Positions 32,460 to 41,931 of a DNA stretch of 64,000 nucleotides are shown here, one piece after another. The translations under genes were made by a program, and so were the position numbers. The notes under the pieces are model-generated. The model saw nothing but the letters and a program-made list of their open reading frames with translations. It had not been told where the DNA came from and did no database searches. Every line of letters begins with the position of its first letter. Position 1 is the first letter of the stretch. This stretch comes from Cryobacterium sp. BB307 (GTDB lineage Bacteria > Actinomycetota > Actinomycetes > Actinomycetales > Microbacteriaceae): positions 310,001-374,000 of the forward strand of contig NZ_JAANZA010000002.1 in NCBI RefSeq assembly GCF_012274275.1. Direction: 5' to 3'.

Positions 32460-33522
32460 GTTCGCGTCGCTCGTCAACGAGCGAGGTCGCGAGTTCGAGC
32501 AGGGTCGCCGCGGACGCCTGCCAGGTGTACTCCCCCGCGCGCTGCAGCGAGAGCTCTGAGCGGCGCTTCCACTCCGCGGTGTCCTCGAGCGTGCGCACCT
32601 GCGCGGCGAACGCGGCCGGGTCGTCCGGGTTAGCGAACAGCGCTGCGTCGCCCCCGACCTCGCGGAACACCTCAATGTCGCTGCAGACCACCGGCGTGCC
32701 GTGCGCCATCGCCTCGATCAGCGGGATGCCGAAGCCCTCATCCCGCGACGCGGTGAGCAACGCGGTGGCGGATGCCAGCAGTTCGGCGTACTGCTCATCA
32801 CTCACGCCGTTCAGGAACTCGATGCTGCCCGCGGGGGCCAGCGCAGAAAGGCGTGCGCGGTCGCGATCGGTGACCTTGCTGAGCAGTTGCAGCCGGTAGC
32901 CGGGAAGGAGCGAGACCGCACGCGCGAGCGTTTCCGCGTTCTTGTACGGCATGAACGAGCCCATGTAGACGAGAGTCCGCTCGCGCGGCCGCGGCGGGGT
33001 GGTCGCCGGGTCAACGGCGCTGGAGATGACCGTGATCGGCAGCTGGGTCAGGCGCGCCTCCTGCAGCTCCCGCTTGGCGGTGTGCGAGCCGGTCACGATC
33101 GCATCCGCTCGACGCAGCGCCCACCGCTGCGGTGCGAAGCTGAAGTGGTACGCCCGCCAAATGAGCCTCACGATCCAGGGCAGGTTCCGCGGCGGCGTGC
33201 GATGCCGGTAGTAGATCAGGTCGTGCACAGTGAGGATCAGCTGGTACTTCGCGCCGGTGCCGCCCATCGTCTGCATGGGGCAGAACACCACATCCGGATG
33301 CTCATCGTTCAGGTAGCGCGGCACCCACGGCTCGCTGAGTTTCGTCGGATCCGGCCCGAGAATCCAAGGCAGGTCGGGCAGGTTCGCCAGCTGGCGCTCG
33401 TCGCTGATGAACATCGTCACCGGATGCAGCTGGGCCAGCGCCCCGACGATGCCCGCGGTGTACCGGCTGATGCCATCGTGCCGCCCGATGCGGGTGTAGC
33501 GGCAGTCGAAGACGATCTTCAC
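32446..33522 (-). CDS. group 1 glycosyltransferase (GT4)
   Basis: 358 residues with a GT-B fold. The N-terminal half starts MKIVFDCRYTRIGRHDGISRYTAGIV, giving a Gly-rich acceptor loop. The C-terminal half has LVYMGSFMPYKNAETLA, the EX7E region EGFGIPLIEAMAHGTPVV (with Glu) and SDIEVFREVGGDAALF. It transfers a sugar from a nucleotide donor, perhaps to a lipid or glycan. It lies in a two-gene unit: the hydrolase upstream ends 5 bases before its start. Confidence 0.85.
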   Translation of the reverse strand: MKIVFDCRYTRIGRHDGISRYTAGIVGALAQLHPVTMFISDERQLANLPDLPWILGPDPTKLSEPWVPRYLNDEHPDVVFCPMQTMGGTGAKYQLILTVHDLIYYRHRTPPRNLPWIVRLIWRAYHFSFAPQRWALRRADAIVTGSHTAKRELQEARLTQLPITVISSAVDPATTPPRPRERTLVYMGSFMPYKNAETLARAVSLLPGYRLQLLSKVTDRDRARLSALAPAGSIEFLNGVSDEQYAELLASATALLTASRDEGFGIPLIEAMAHGTPVVCSDIEVFREVGGDAALFANPDDPAAFAAQVRTLEDTAEWKRRSELSLQRAGEYTWQASAATLLELATSLVDERREPSRR

Positions 33523-33527
33523 GTGGT

Positions 33528-34421
33528 TTACTTCAGCGCGTCGACGAAGTCACGGATGGCGTCGGCGGCTCGTTCCGGCACCTCGTAGTGGATGAGGTGG
33601 CCGACTCCGCCGAGCACCCGCAGCGTTGCATCCGGGAATCGCTCCTGCAGCGTGTACTGGGCGGAGACGGGCGTGATGTCGTCCAGTTCGGCGGCGACCA
33701 GCAGTGTTGGCACGGTGATCCGTTCGGCGTACTCGCTGACGTCGGCTGAGATCGACGCGTCGAAAGCCTCGACGACGGTGTCCCGGTCGCTGAAGTTGTT
33801 GAAGTAGGTGTGGTGCTGATCGTGGATCCACCTGCGCAGGTCACGATCCTTGGTCTTCACAAGGTTGGAGCTCATGAACTGCACGATCATCCGGTTGCGC
33901 AGCAGCGCATCGCCGAGCCGCGTCGGCAGCTTGGATGCTGCACGGTAGTAGCCGACGGTGAGCGCGGTGGCGAACTTGCGCGGCCCGTCGAGGCCGGGCA
34001 TCGCGATCGGGTTGATCAGCATGAGCGCGGGCGCCTGCATCCCGGACGCGAACGCGTGGGAGGTGACGATCGTGCCGAACGAGTGGCCGAGGATGAGCGC
34101 CTCTCCCGTCAGGCCGAGGTCGTCGACGAACGCCTGGAACCACTTCGCGTAGCCGTCGATGCTGTGCGGCACCTCGGTCAGCGGCGTGGACTCTCCGAAA
34201 CCGGGCAAGTCGGGTCCGATGAACCGGATGCCGGGAAGGTGGGCGATGACCGGCTCCAGGCCGTGGTGCTCGCCGCGGTAGCCGTGCGCGACGACGACGG
34301 TGTGCTCGGCGTCCGGGTCGCCGTACTCCCAGTAGCGGGTGGTGCTGCCGAGCACCTCGGTCTCCCGACGGCGGATCGGGATGGACGCGAGGCGCGTTGC
34401 GTAGGGCGAAGTGACACTCAT
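33528..34421 (-). CDS. alpha/beta fold hydrolase
   Basis: 297 residues from the ATG at 34421. Motifs: VVVAHGYRGEHHGLEPV (oxyanion), IGPDLPGFGEST, nucleophile elbow ILGHSFGTIV, an acid in AAELDDITPV and the His in GGVGHLIHYEVPE. The pattern is that of esterases or haloalkane-type hydrolases; substrate unknown. A TAGACT -10 lies 8 bases upstream of the start (minus strand, 34434-34429), which suggests a leaderless mRNA. Divergent from treS. Confidence 0.85.
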   Translation of the reverse strand: MSVTSPYATRLASIPIRRRETEVLGSTTRYWEYGDPDAEHTVVVAHGYRGEHHGLEPVIAHLPGIRFIGPDLPGFGESTPLTEVPHSIDGYAKWFQAFVDDLGLTGEALILGHSFGTIVTSHAFASGMQAPALMLINPIAMPGLDGPRKFATALTVGYYRAASKLPTRLGDALLRNRMIVQFMSSNLVKTKDRDLRRWIHDQHHTYFNNFSDRDTVVEAFDASISADVSEYAERITVPTLLVAAELDDITPVSAQYTLQERFPDATLRVLGGVGHLIHYEVPERAADAIRDFVDALK

Positions 34422-34474
34422 CCGCTCCAGTCTAGGGAGTGGCCGCCGATGATCAGGGCCGCAGGAACGTTGCT

Positions 34475-34480
34475 TAGACT
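34475..34480 (+). promoter_or_regulatory. -10 element of treS
   Basis: TAGACT, about 60 bases before the GTG start. No clear -35 is seen. The leader ends with GAGAGGAA at 34528-34535. Confidence 0.5.
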
Positions 34481-34539
34481 CTCTGGGACGAAGCGCGCCC
34501 TTCGCCAACTCCCACAGACAACCCTTCGAGAGGAACCTC

Positions 34540-36273
34540 GTGAGCTTCACCGCGCCGATCCAGCTGCCCGGTCTGACCCTGGACCCACTCTGGTACCGCC
34601 GCTCGGTGTTCTACGAGGTGCTCGTGAGGGGATTTGTCGACTCGAACGGTGACGGCACTGGCGACCTCGCCGGGCTGATCTCCCGGCTCGACTACCTGCA
34701 GTGGCTCGGCGTCGACGCACTGTGGATCCCGCCGTTCTTCAACTCGCCGCTGCGGGACGGTGGCTACGACGTCTCGGACTACCGGTCGATTCTGCCCGAG
34801 TTCGGCACCCTCGACGAGTTCCAGGAGCTCGTCACCAAGGCGCACGAGCGCAACATGCGGATCATCATGGACCTGCCGCTGAACCACACCTCGGACCAGC
34901 ACGAATGGTTCCAGCAGTCCCGGTCGGATCCGGATGGCCCGTACGGCGACTACTACGTGTGGAGCGACACCGACGAGAAGTGGCCGGACATCCGGATCAT
35001 CTTCACTGACTACGAGGAGTCGAACTGGGCATTCGACTCTGAGCGCCGGCAGTTCTACTTCCACCGGTTCTTCTCGCACCAGCCCGACCTCAACTACAAC
35101 AACCCGGCGGTCGCCGAGGAGATCTTCGAGATCACGCGGTTCTGGCTGTCGATGGGCGTTGACGGTCTGCGGCTCGACGCGGTGCCGTACCTGTACGAGT
35201 CGGACGAGGGCAACGGTGAGGGCGAGCCCCCGACGCACGAGTTCCTGAAGAAGCTGCGGAACCTGGTCGACACGGAATTCCCGGGCAGAGTGCTGATCGC
35301 CGAGGCCAACCAGTGGCCGCGCGAGGTCGCAGCGTTCTTCGGCACCGATGAGGAGCCGGAGTGCCACATGGCCTTCGACTTCCCGGTGATGCCGCGCATC
35401 TTCTACTCGCTGCGCTCGCAGCAGGCGGACGAGCTGGTCCGGGTGCTGTCGGAGACCACCGACATCCCGGAGACCGCGGGGTGGGGCATCTTCCTGCGCA
35501 ACCACGACGAGCTGACCCTCGAGATGGTCTCCGAGGAGTACCGCCAGGCGATGTACGGCTGGTACGCCTATGACCCGCGGATGCGTGTCAACGTCGGCAT
35601 CCGGCGGCGCCTGGCCACGCTCCTGGACAACTCGCGCGCGGAGCTCGAGCTGGCGCACGCCCTGCTGTTCTCGCTGCCGGGCAGCCCGTTCCTCTACTAC
35701 GGCGACGAGATCGGGATGGGCGACAACATCTGGCTCCCCGACCGTGACGCCAGCCGCACGCCGATGCAGTGGACGCCGGACCGCAATGCGGGCTTCTCCT
35801 CCGCGGACCCAGGCAAGCTGTACCTGCCGGTGGTGCAGTCGCTCGTCTACAACTACTCGCTCGTGAACGTGGAGTCGCAGCTGGCCCAGTCCCGCTCGCT
35901 GCTGCACTGGGTGCGCAATGTCATTCACGTGCGGAAGGCGCATCCGACCTTCGGCCTCGGCTCGATGACGGTCGTCGACTCCGATCACGAATCGGTGCTC
36001 GCGTTCGTACGCTCGTACGAGGGGGCGGCCAGCGGCACGCAGTTCGGGGATGCGCCGGAGAACGTGCTGTGCGTGTTCTCGTTCGCGCATAACCCGATCT
36101 CGGTGACCATCCGGGCGCCGGAGCATGCGGGCAGCGACCTCTACGACCTGTTCGGCGGCGCCAAGTTCCCGGCGTTCGACGAGAACGGCGAGGTCACCAT
36201 CACGATGGGCTCGCAGCAGTTCTTCTGGCTGCACATCGGCACACCTAGCCGAGGATTGCCTCGAACCGCGTGA
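34540..36273 (+). CDS. treS: trehalose synthase (maltose/trehalose isomerase)
   Basis: 577 residues from a GTG with a strong GAGAGGAA site. It is a GH13 enzyme that interconverts maltose and trehalose. The catalytic residues are D213 in GLRLDAVPYLYE, E255 in LIAEANQW and D323 in FLRNHDELTLEMV. DGGYDVSDY and the LNHTSDQHEW loop are typical of TreS. The C-terminal beta-domain is normal and there is no fused maltokinase. With glgA/glgM and glgC 3-6 kb away it links trehalose to maltose-1-phosphate and glycogen metabolism. The 3' end overlaps the next convergent gene by 29 bases. Confidence 0.9.
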   Translation: MSFTAPIQLPGLTLDPLWYRRSVFYEVLVRGFVDSNGDGTGDLAGLISRLDYLQWLGVDALWIPPFFNSPLRDGGYDVSDYRSILPEFGTLDEFQELVTKAHERNMRIIMDLPLNHTSDQHEWFQQSRSDPDGPYGDYYVWSDTDEKWPDIRIIFTDYEESNWAFDSERRQFYFHRFFSHQPDLNYNNPAVAEEIFEITRFWLSMGVDGLRLDAVPYLYESDEGNGEGEPPTHEFLKKLRNLVDTEFPGRVLIAEANQWPREVAAFFGTDEEPECHMAFDFPVMPRIFYSLRSQQADELVRVLSETTDIPETAGWGIFLRNHDELTLEMVSEEYRQAMYGWYAYDPRMRVNVGIRRRLATLLDNSRAELELAHALLFSLPGSPFLYYGDEIGMGDNIWLPDRDASRTPMQWTPDRNAGFSSADPGKLYLPVVQSLVYNYSLVNVESQLAQSRSLLHWVRNVIHVRKAHPTFGLGSMTVVDSDHESVLAFVRSYEGAASGTQFGDAPENVLCVFSFAHNPISVTIRAPEHAGSDLYDLFGGAKFPAFDENGEVTITMGSQQFFWLHIGTPSRGLPRTA

Positions 36274-37318
36274 TCGCGGCAGCCAGCTGATCGGCCGGCG
36301 CCGCCTGCGCTCCCTCGAACCAGTCGATCGAGACTCCGTCGTCGCCGAGGGACCACGTGCCGGACACGACCCCGTCCGTGATGACCAGATTGGCGCCGCG
36401 GCTCACCGCCTCGCGGTGCGCTGACGGGACGATGCTGGTGTCGGCCGTGCCGGGGCCGAGCACCCACTGGTCGAAGGCGGGCAGGAGCCGGACCGATGGG
36501 GTCTCGGGCGTCGACAGCAACTCGTCGACGTCGTCACCGAGCACATGCGCGGCCGTGCCCTCAACGTCGATCGGCACGAGCCGGCCGCCGAGGTCGGCGA
36601 TCCACTTCGTGATGCGCCTGCCGACACCCAGGCCATCGCCCAGCCAATAGTCCAGATTGGAGCGGGTCGCCGGTCCGTACGCGCGGAAGTACGCCTCCAC
36701 CGCGCGGATACCGGCATCCTGCAGGTCGGGGATTCCCGCCCAGCGCGGGTTGGAGGTGAGGTTCTGCAGCGTCGGATGCCCGTCCCGTGATGCTCCGACA
36801 CTGAGTTCGCCCTGCCACGCGACGGCCTTCAGAAGCGTGCGTGGATCCGCCGCGAAGACAAAGTCGAGGTGCGCAAACTTCGGTACCGCGGTGATCTTCC
36901 GGCCTAGTTCGGCGAAGGTGAGCGGCTGGTCGGCCAGCGCTTCCCGCACCACTTCCAGGAACGCGGGCCAGTCGCCGGGAGCAAGCCCGTAGAAGGTCCG
37001 CCAGCTTGCGCGTTCCCACATCCGCCCGGCCGCTCGCAAAGCCAGATAGACACCGCCATCCTCAGGCGTCAGCAGGTGGGTTGCTCCGCGGAAGGTGAAC
37101 GTCTTGATGAGCTCGCCGTTCGCGAGGGCTGCTGCCACTTCACCCGGCCTGGAGCGCTCACGTCTGACGCGAATTGCGAGTTCTGCAGCGGAGTCGGTGC
37201 CGGCCGGTATCGCGCCCAAGCGCCGCACGACGCCCGCCACGGACTCCGTGCCGACCGGCTGGAGCAGGTGCCGCTGCATCCGCCATGCGAGGGCTCGCGC
37301 TCGAGTGACTGACACCAT
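36245..37318 (-). CDS. winged-helix AlkZ/YcaQ-like protein (HTH_42)
   Basis: 357 residues. The N-terminal pattern LAWRMQRHLLQP, then VVRRLGAIPAG, FTFRGATHLLTPED, PTLQNLTSNPRWAG and the C-terminal FDQWVLGP all fit the HTH_42 family. This includes DNA glycosylases that excise bulky or crosslinked bases (AlkZ, AlkX). Whether this member is active is unproven. The last 29 bases overlap the end of treS. Confidence 0.78.
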   Translation of the reverse strand: MVSVTRARALAWRMQRHLLQPVGTESVAGVVRRLGAIPAGTDSAAELAIRVRRERSRPGEVAAALANGELIKTFTFRGATHLLTPEDGGVYLALRAAGRMWERASWRTFYGLAPGDWPAFLEVVREALADQPLTFAELGRKITAVPKFAHLDFVFAADPRTLLKAVAWQGELSVGASRDGHPTLQNLTSNPRWAGIPDLQDAGIRAVEAYFRAYGPATRSNLDYWLGDGLGVGRRITKWIADLGGRLVPIDVEGTAAHVLGDDVDELLSTPETPSVRLLPAFDQWVLGPGTADTSIVPSAHREAVSRGANLVITDGVVSGTWSLGDDGVSIDWFEGAQAAPADQLAAAITRFEAILG

Positions 37319-37346
37319 TGGCCCGTTTTACCGCATCCGCCCTCGT

Positions 37347-37402
37347 CGAGACTGCACAAACCGGCGTTATCGCGCTCCTTTACGCACTTTCATGCAGTCT
37401 CG
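37347..37402. repeat. intergenic palindrome with long loop
   Basis: CGAGACTGCA (37347-37356) and TGCAGTCTCG (37393-37402) pair perfectly, with a 36-base loop between. In the complementary strand the second arm is followed by CATGAAAGT, also present in the palindrome at 29488. It sits between divergent genes. Confidence 0.6.
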
Positions 37403-37449
37403 GCGGGTGCTCCCGGGGCGTGCCGGTGGTCGCCCCTAGCCTTAGCCCC

Positions 37450-38178
37450 ATGGCAGGCAATTGGTATGACATCCTCGGAGTTTTCGACCTTGAGACGACC
37501 GGAATAGATGTCGATACCAGTCGCATCGTCACCGCGAACGTGAGCGTCATCGGCCCGGACGGCGGCGTGCTGGAGCGCACCGACTGGATGGCCGACCCGG
37601 GCGTGCCGATACCGCCGCAGGCGACCGCCGTGCACGGCATCACCACCGAGCGCGCCCAGCACCAGGGCAGGCCAGCCGTCGAGGTGGTGGAGGAGATCAT
37701 CGACGCGCTGCGCCGCATCCTGGACCGCGGCATCCCGGTGGTCGTCTACAACGCTCCGTACGACCTGAGCCTGCTGAACCGCGAAGCGGTGCGGTACGGC
37801 ATCGAGCCGCTGCGCGACCCGTGCCCGATCATCGACCCGCTCGTGCTCGACCGCGCCGTGGACCGGTACCGCAAGGGCAAGCGCACCCTCGAGGTGGCGT
37901 CGCTCGTCTACGGGGTCATCCTCGACTCGGCGCACGACGCTGGCGCCGACGCCATCGCGGCCGGCCGTGTGGCGCAGGCGATCGCGCGCCAGTACAGCGA
38001 TCAGCTGGGTGACGATGTGCTGGCGCTGCACGATTCGCAGGTCGGCTGGTGCCGTGATCAGGCCGCGAGCTTCCAGGAGTACATGCGCCGCGTGAAGGAC
38101 CCCGCGTTCACCGCGGACGGGTCCTGGCCGGAGCGGGTCGCTGCACCGCTCGCGCGCGAACTCGACCCGATCGTCTGA
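37450..38178 (+). CDS. 3'-5' exonuclease (DnaQ-like)
   Basis: 242 residues. Exonuclease motif I is VFDLETTGIDV with the catalytic Asp and Glu; motif II lies around VVVYNAPYDLSLLNRE; motif III is HDAGADAIAAGRVAQAI with the catalytic His and Asp. It is a lone DEDDh nuclease rather than a polymerase subunit. No Shine-Dalgarno is seen; TAGCCT 8 bases before the ATG suggests a leaderless mRNA. A terminator follows at 38206. Confidence 0.88.
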   Translation: MAGNWYDILGVFDLETTGIDVDTSRIVTANVSVIGPDGGVLERTDWMADPGVPIPPQATAVHGITTERAQHQGRPAVEVVEEIIDALRRILDRGIPVVVYNAPYDLSLLNREAVRYGIEPLRDPCPIIDPLVLDRAVDRYRKGKRTLEVASLVYGVILDSAHDAGADAIAAGRVAQAIARQYSDQLGDDVLALHDSQVGWCRDQAASFQEYMRRVKDPAFTADGSWPERVAAPLARELDPIV

Positions 38179-38205
38179 CGAGACGAAAGCGCAGGTTAAC
38201 GACGA

Positions 38206-38233
38206 GAGCCGGATGCCCGAAGGCATCCGGCTC
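38206..38233. terminator. bidirectional hairpin terminator
   Basis: GAGCCGGATGCC and its exact complement form a 12-bp stem around the loop CGAA. It lies between the exonuclease and the convergent L31 gene. Confidence 0.75.
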
Positions 38234-38250
38234 ATCGCCTGACGTGCTGA

Positions 38251-38502
38251 TTAGGAGCCGAAGCCCTTGTAGCGCGTGTTGAACTTCTCGACGCGGCCTG
38301 CGCTGTCGAGGATGCGCTGCTTGCCCGTGTAGAACGGGTGCGACTCGCTGGAGATCTCGACGTCGATCACCGGGTAGGTGGTGCCGTCTTCCCACTCGAT
38401 CGTCTTGTCGCTCGACACGGTCGAGCGGGTGAGGAACGTTGCACCGGATGCGAGGTCACGGAAGACCACGGGCGCATAGTTCGGGTGGATGTCAGACTTC
38501 AT
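38251..38502 (-). CDS. rpmE2: 50S ribosomal protein L31, type B
   Basis: 83 residues starting [20 protein letters not shown]. It is the type B form: the CxxC zinc motifs of ordinary L31 are missing and the sequence has no Cys at all. Such copies often replace the zinc form when zinc is scarce, under Zur. I looked for a Zur box upstream and saw none. GAGGAA precedes the ATG. Confidence 0.95.
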   Translation of the reverse strand: MKSDIHPNYAPVVFRDLASGATFLTRSTVSSDKTIEWEDGTTYPVIDVEISSESHPFYTGKQRILDSAGRVEKFNTRYKGFGS

Positions 38503-38599
38503 GGTGGTTCCTCGCGAGTGGATTGGGAATTAAGGGAAAAGTCTCTCGGCGTCTTAGCCGACTGACCACTTTACCAGAATCAAGAGCGTCGGGTGCGGA

Positions 38600-39382
38600 T
38601 CACGCGGCCCGGGCGGTAAACCGGTTGTCGGTGCGCTCGACCTTGAGGTCGACACCGAAGACATCGCTCAGGTTCCCGGCGGTGACGACCTCTTCGATCG
38701 GGCCAGAGTCGTGCACCTCGCCCTGCGACAGCAGCAGTGCGTGGCTGAAGCCCGGCGGGATCTCCTCGACGTGATGGGTGACCATGACGATCGCCGGGGC
38801 ATCCGGTGCGCTCGCGTAGCCGCCGAGCAGCTGCAGCAGCTCCTCACGGGCGCCCAGGTCGAGGCTCGCCGCCGGCTCATCGAGCAGCAACACCTCGGGG
38901 TCCGTCATCACGGCACGGGCGATCTGCACGCGCTTCTGCTCGCCGTCGCTGAGGTTGCCGAAGCGGCGGTCCTCGAGGTGGCTGAGCTTCCACTCCCCGA
39001 GCACGCGGCGTGCGCGGCGGGTGTCGATCTCCTCGTACTCCTCGTTCCAGCGCCCTGTGACCGAGTACGAGGCGGTGAGCACGACATCCAGCACCGTCTC
39101 GTTCGCCGGGATGCGACGGGCAAGCGCCGTCGAGGCGAAGCCGATGCGGGGGCGCAGGTCGAACACGTCGACCGCGCCGAGGGTGCTGTCGAGCACCACC
39201 GCTTCGCCGTGGCTGGGGTGGATCTGCGCCGCAGCCAGTTGTAGCAGGGTCGTTTTGCCCGCGCCATTCGGTCCGAGAATGACCCAGCGCTCCTTGCTGT
39301 CGACGTTCCAATCAACAGAATCGAGGATCGTGTTCCCGTCGCGCACGACCGACACATCTGAGAACTGGAGAACGCTGGCCAT
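38600..39382 (-). CDS. ABC transporter ATP-binding protein
   Basis: 260 residues. Walker A is GPNGAGKTTLLQL, the signature LSDGEQKRVQIARA, Walker B LLLDEPAASLDLG, and the switch His in VMVTHHVEEIP. No membrane partner lies next to it, so it may serve a distant permease or act like YlmA/ModF-type ATPases. The glgA gene is 42 bases upstream on the same strand. Confidence 0.85.
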   Translation of the reverse strand: MASVLQFSDVSVVRDGNTILDSVDWNVDSKERWVILGPNGAGKTTLLQLAAAQIHPSHGEAVVLDSTLGAVDVFDLRPRIGFASTALARRIPANETVLDVVLTASYSVTGRWNEEYEEIDTRRARRVLGEWKLSHLEDRRFGNLSDGEQKRVQIARAVMTDPEVLLLDEPAASLDLGAREELLQLLGGYASAPDAPAIVMVTHHVEEIPPGFSHALLLSQGEVHDSGPIEEVVTAGNLSDVFGVDLKVERTDNRFTARAA

Positions 39383-39424
39383 ATGCTCAAGCCTAAGCCA
39401 CGGGCGGGGTGCGACCCGGCAGCG

Positions 39425-40612
39425 CTAGAGGAGCGTTGCGTACAGTTCGCGGGTGCGCGCCGCGATGCGATCCCAGCCGAACTGGCGCTCGGCACGCTCA
39501 CGTCCGGCGGCCCCGAACTGCTTGGCGCGCTCCGGATCGGAGACCATCTCGCCGAGCGCTGCGGCGAGGTCGCCGATGAAGCGCTCCGAGTCCACCGGAA
39601 GTCCCGTGCCGTCGTTCGCCTGCTCGATCGGCACCAGGAAGCCGGTGACACCGTCATCCACCACCTCCGGGATCCCCCCGGTTGCCGTCCCGACTACGGG
39701 GGCGCCGCACGCCATCGCCTCCAGGTTCACGATGCCGAGCGGCTCGTAGATCGACGGGCAGACGAACGTGGTCGCCGCGGTCAGCACGGCGCGAAGTTCG
39801 CGCTGGCTCAGCAGCCGGTCGATCCAGACCACACCGGTGCGGGTCTCCTGCAGGTGCGCGACGCCGGCCTGCACCTCCGCCAGGATCTCCGGCGTGTCCG
39901 GCGCGCCCGCGCACAGCACCAGCTGCACGTCCGGGTGCAGCCGCTCCGTCGCTGCCAGCAGGTAGCTGAGGCCCTTCTGCCTGGTGATGCGGCCAACGAA
40001 CACGACCGACGGCCGGTCGGGGTCGATGCCGAGCGAACGCACGAGGTCGTCGTCCGAGGTGGGACGCCACCGGTCCAGGTCGATGCCATTGTGGATGACG
40101 CTGATCCGCGACGGGTCGAGACGCGGGTAGGACCGGATGATGTCCTGCCGCATTCCCTCGCTCACCGCGATGATCGCATCCGCCGCTGAAAACGCGCCGC
40201 CCTCGATCCAGCTCGACACGCGGTAGCCGCCGCCGAGCTGCTCGGCCTTCCACGGGCGCAGCGGCTCCAGGCTGTGCGCGGTGACGACGTGTGGGACGCC
40301 GTGCAGCAGCTGCGCGATGCGCCCCGCGGCGTTCGCGTACCAGGTGTGCGAGTGCACCAGCTGGGCATCACCGCAGTCCTGCGCCATCTGCAGGTCGACG
40401 CCGAGAGTCGCAATCGACGGGTTCGCCGAGACCAGTTCCGCGGGCACCAGATAGGACGTCACACCCGGTTCGTCGCGGGGCGCGCCGAAGCAGCGCACGT
40501 TCACCTCGACATCGGTGTCCCGGCGCAGCGCGTGCACCAGTTCGCCTACGTGGACGCCGGCGCCGCCGTACACTTCCGGGGGATATTCACGGGTCAGCAG
40601 GTCGACTCTCAC
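39425..40612 (-). CDS. glgA: glycogen synthase / maltose-1-phosphate synthase
   Basis: 395 residues from GTG 40612 (start uncertain among nearby TTG codons, which have AGGA at a better distance). The N-terminal REYPPEVYGGAGVHVGELV is the acceptor loop of actinobacterial GlgA/GlgM. The second half has VVFVGRITRQKGLSYLL and the EX7E region SIYEPLGIVNLEAMACG. The mycobacterial orthologue (GlgM) makes maltose-1-phosphate from ADP-glucose and glucose-1-phosphate. Divergent from glgC, as in mycobacteria, with a 47-base gap. Confidence 0.88.
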   Translation of the reverse strand: MRVDLLTREYPPEVYGGAGVHVGELVHALRRDTDVEVNVRCFGAPRDEPGVTSYLVPAELVSANPSIATLGVDLQMAQDCGDAQLVHSHTWYANAAGRIAQLLHGVPHVVTAHSLEPLRPWKAEQLGGGYRVSSWIEGGAFSAADAIIAVSEGMRQDIIRSYPRLDPSRISVIHNGIDLDRWRPTSDDDLVRSLGIDPDRPSVVFVGRITRQKGLSYLLAATERLHPDVQLVLCAGAPDTPEILAEVQAGVAHLQETRTGVVWIDRLLSQRELRAVLTAATTFVCPSIYEPLGIVNLEAMACGAPVVGTATGGIPEVVDDGVTGFLVPIEQANDGTGLPVDSERFIGDLAAALGEMVSDPERAKQFGAAGRERAERQFGWDRIAARTRELYATLL

Positions 40613-40659
40613 CAACAAGACACTAGTTCCTATCACGTGGTGTCATCTACGGTGGGAGC

Positions 40660-41898
40660 ATGGCGGCGCCCAAGATCTTCGGAATCGTGCTCGCCGGTGG
40701 TGAGGGAAAGCGGCTGATGCCGTTGACCGCCGACCGGGCCAAACCGGCGGTCCCATTTGGCGGAAACTACCGCCTCATCGACTTCGCCCTCTCCAATCTG
40801 ATCAACTCCGGGCTGCGTCAGATCGTCGTGCTCACCCAGTACAAGTCGCACAGCCTCGACCGTCACGTGTCGCAGACCTGGCGGCTGCCCGGCCTGACGA
40901 ACTCCTACGTCGCATCCGTGCCGGCGCAGCAACGGCTCGGCAAGCGCTGGTTCGCGGGGTCGGCGGATGCGATCCTGCAGAGCCTGAATCTGCTGAAGGA
41001 TGAGAAACCCGACATCGTCATCGTCGTCGGTGCCGACCACGTCTACCGCATGGACTTCAGCCAGATGATCGACGCGCACATCGAGGCGGGCACCGGTGTG
41101 ACGGTTGCAGCCATCCGGCAGCCGATCTCGCTTGCGGGCCAGTTCGGTGTCATCGAGGTCGCGCCGGGTGATCCGACGCGGATCGGGCGGTTCCTGGAGA
41201 AGCCGTCCGACCCTGTGGGGTTGGCCGACTCCCCCGGCGAGGTACTCGCGTCGATGGGCAATTACGTGTTCAACGCCCGCGATCTCATGGACGCCGTGCT
41301 GCGCGACGGCGAGCGGGCCGACTCGAACCATGACATGGGCGGTGACATCGTTCCCGACTTCGTCGAACGGGGCGACGCGGCCGTGTACGACCTGATCCGC
41401 AACGACGTTCCCGGCGCGACCGAGCGCGACCGGTACTACTGGCGCGATGTGGGGACGATCGAGTCGTTCTACGACGCCCACCAGGACCTCATCTCAGCGC
41501 TGCCGGTGTTCAACCTGTACAACACCGACTGGCCGATCTACAGCGAGCAGCTGAACTCTCCCCCGGCGAAGTTCGTCCGCGACGCGTCAGGCAACACCGG
41601 GACCCTCATCGACTCGGTCGTCTCGCTCGGGTCGCTGCTGTCCGGGGCCCACGTCGAGCGCAGCGTGCTCGGCCCCTGGGCCAACATCGAATCCGGCGCC
41701 CAGGTGATCGACTCGATCCTGTTCGAGCGGGTTCGGGTCGGCCCGGGCGCATCCGTGCGCCGCGCTATTCTGGATAAGGATGTCGTCGTCGAACCCGGCG
41801 CGACCGTAGGGGTGGATCCCGAGGCCGATCGGGCCAGGGGCTTCACCGTCACAGATACCGGAATCACCGTTGTGGGCAAGGGCGTTCACGTCGCGTGA
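40660..41898 (+). CDS. glgC: glucose-1-phosphate adenylyltransferase
   Basis: 412 residues. The nucleotidyltransferase start is [28 protein letters not shown], with [15 protein letters not shown] and the C-terminal left-handed beta-helix repeats ([21 protein letters not shown]). It makes ADP-glucose for the divergent GlgA/GlgM. Typical allosteric residues are not assessed. GGTGGGAG precedes the ATG at a good distance. Confidence 0.95.
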   Translation: MAAPKIFGIVLAGGEGKRLMPLTADRAKPAVPFGGNYRLIDFALSNLINSGLRQIVVLTQYKSHSLDRHVSQTWRLPGLTNSYVASVPAQQRLGKRWFAGSADAILQSLNLLKDEKPDIVIVVGADHVYRMDFSQMIDAHIEAGTGVTVAAIRQPISLAGQFGVIEVAPGDPTRIGRFLEKPSDPVGLADSPGEVLASMGNYVFNARDLMDAVLRDGERADSNHDMGGDIVPDFVERGDAAVYDLIRNDVPGATERDRYYWRDVGTIESFYDAHQDLISALPVFNLYNTDWPIYSEQLNSPPAKFVRDASGNTGTLIDSVVSLGSLLSGAHVERSVLGPWANIESGAQVIDSILFERVRVGPGASVRRAILDKDVVVEPGATVGVDPEADRARGFTVTDTGITVVGKGVHVA

Positions 41899-41931
41899 AC
41901 AGCGCGCCAGCGCTCTACCCTTGGGGGTTCA

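Noticed and set aside
34474-36234. Open frame of 586 codons antisense to treS
   Set aside because: TreS is complete with all catalytic residues on the plus strand; the antisense product has no recognisable pattern.
38503-38599. Zur box in front of the zinc-free L31 gene
   Set aside because: No TGATAATNATTATCA-like palindrome is seen in the upstream 97 bases.
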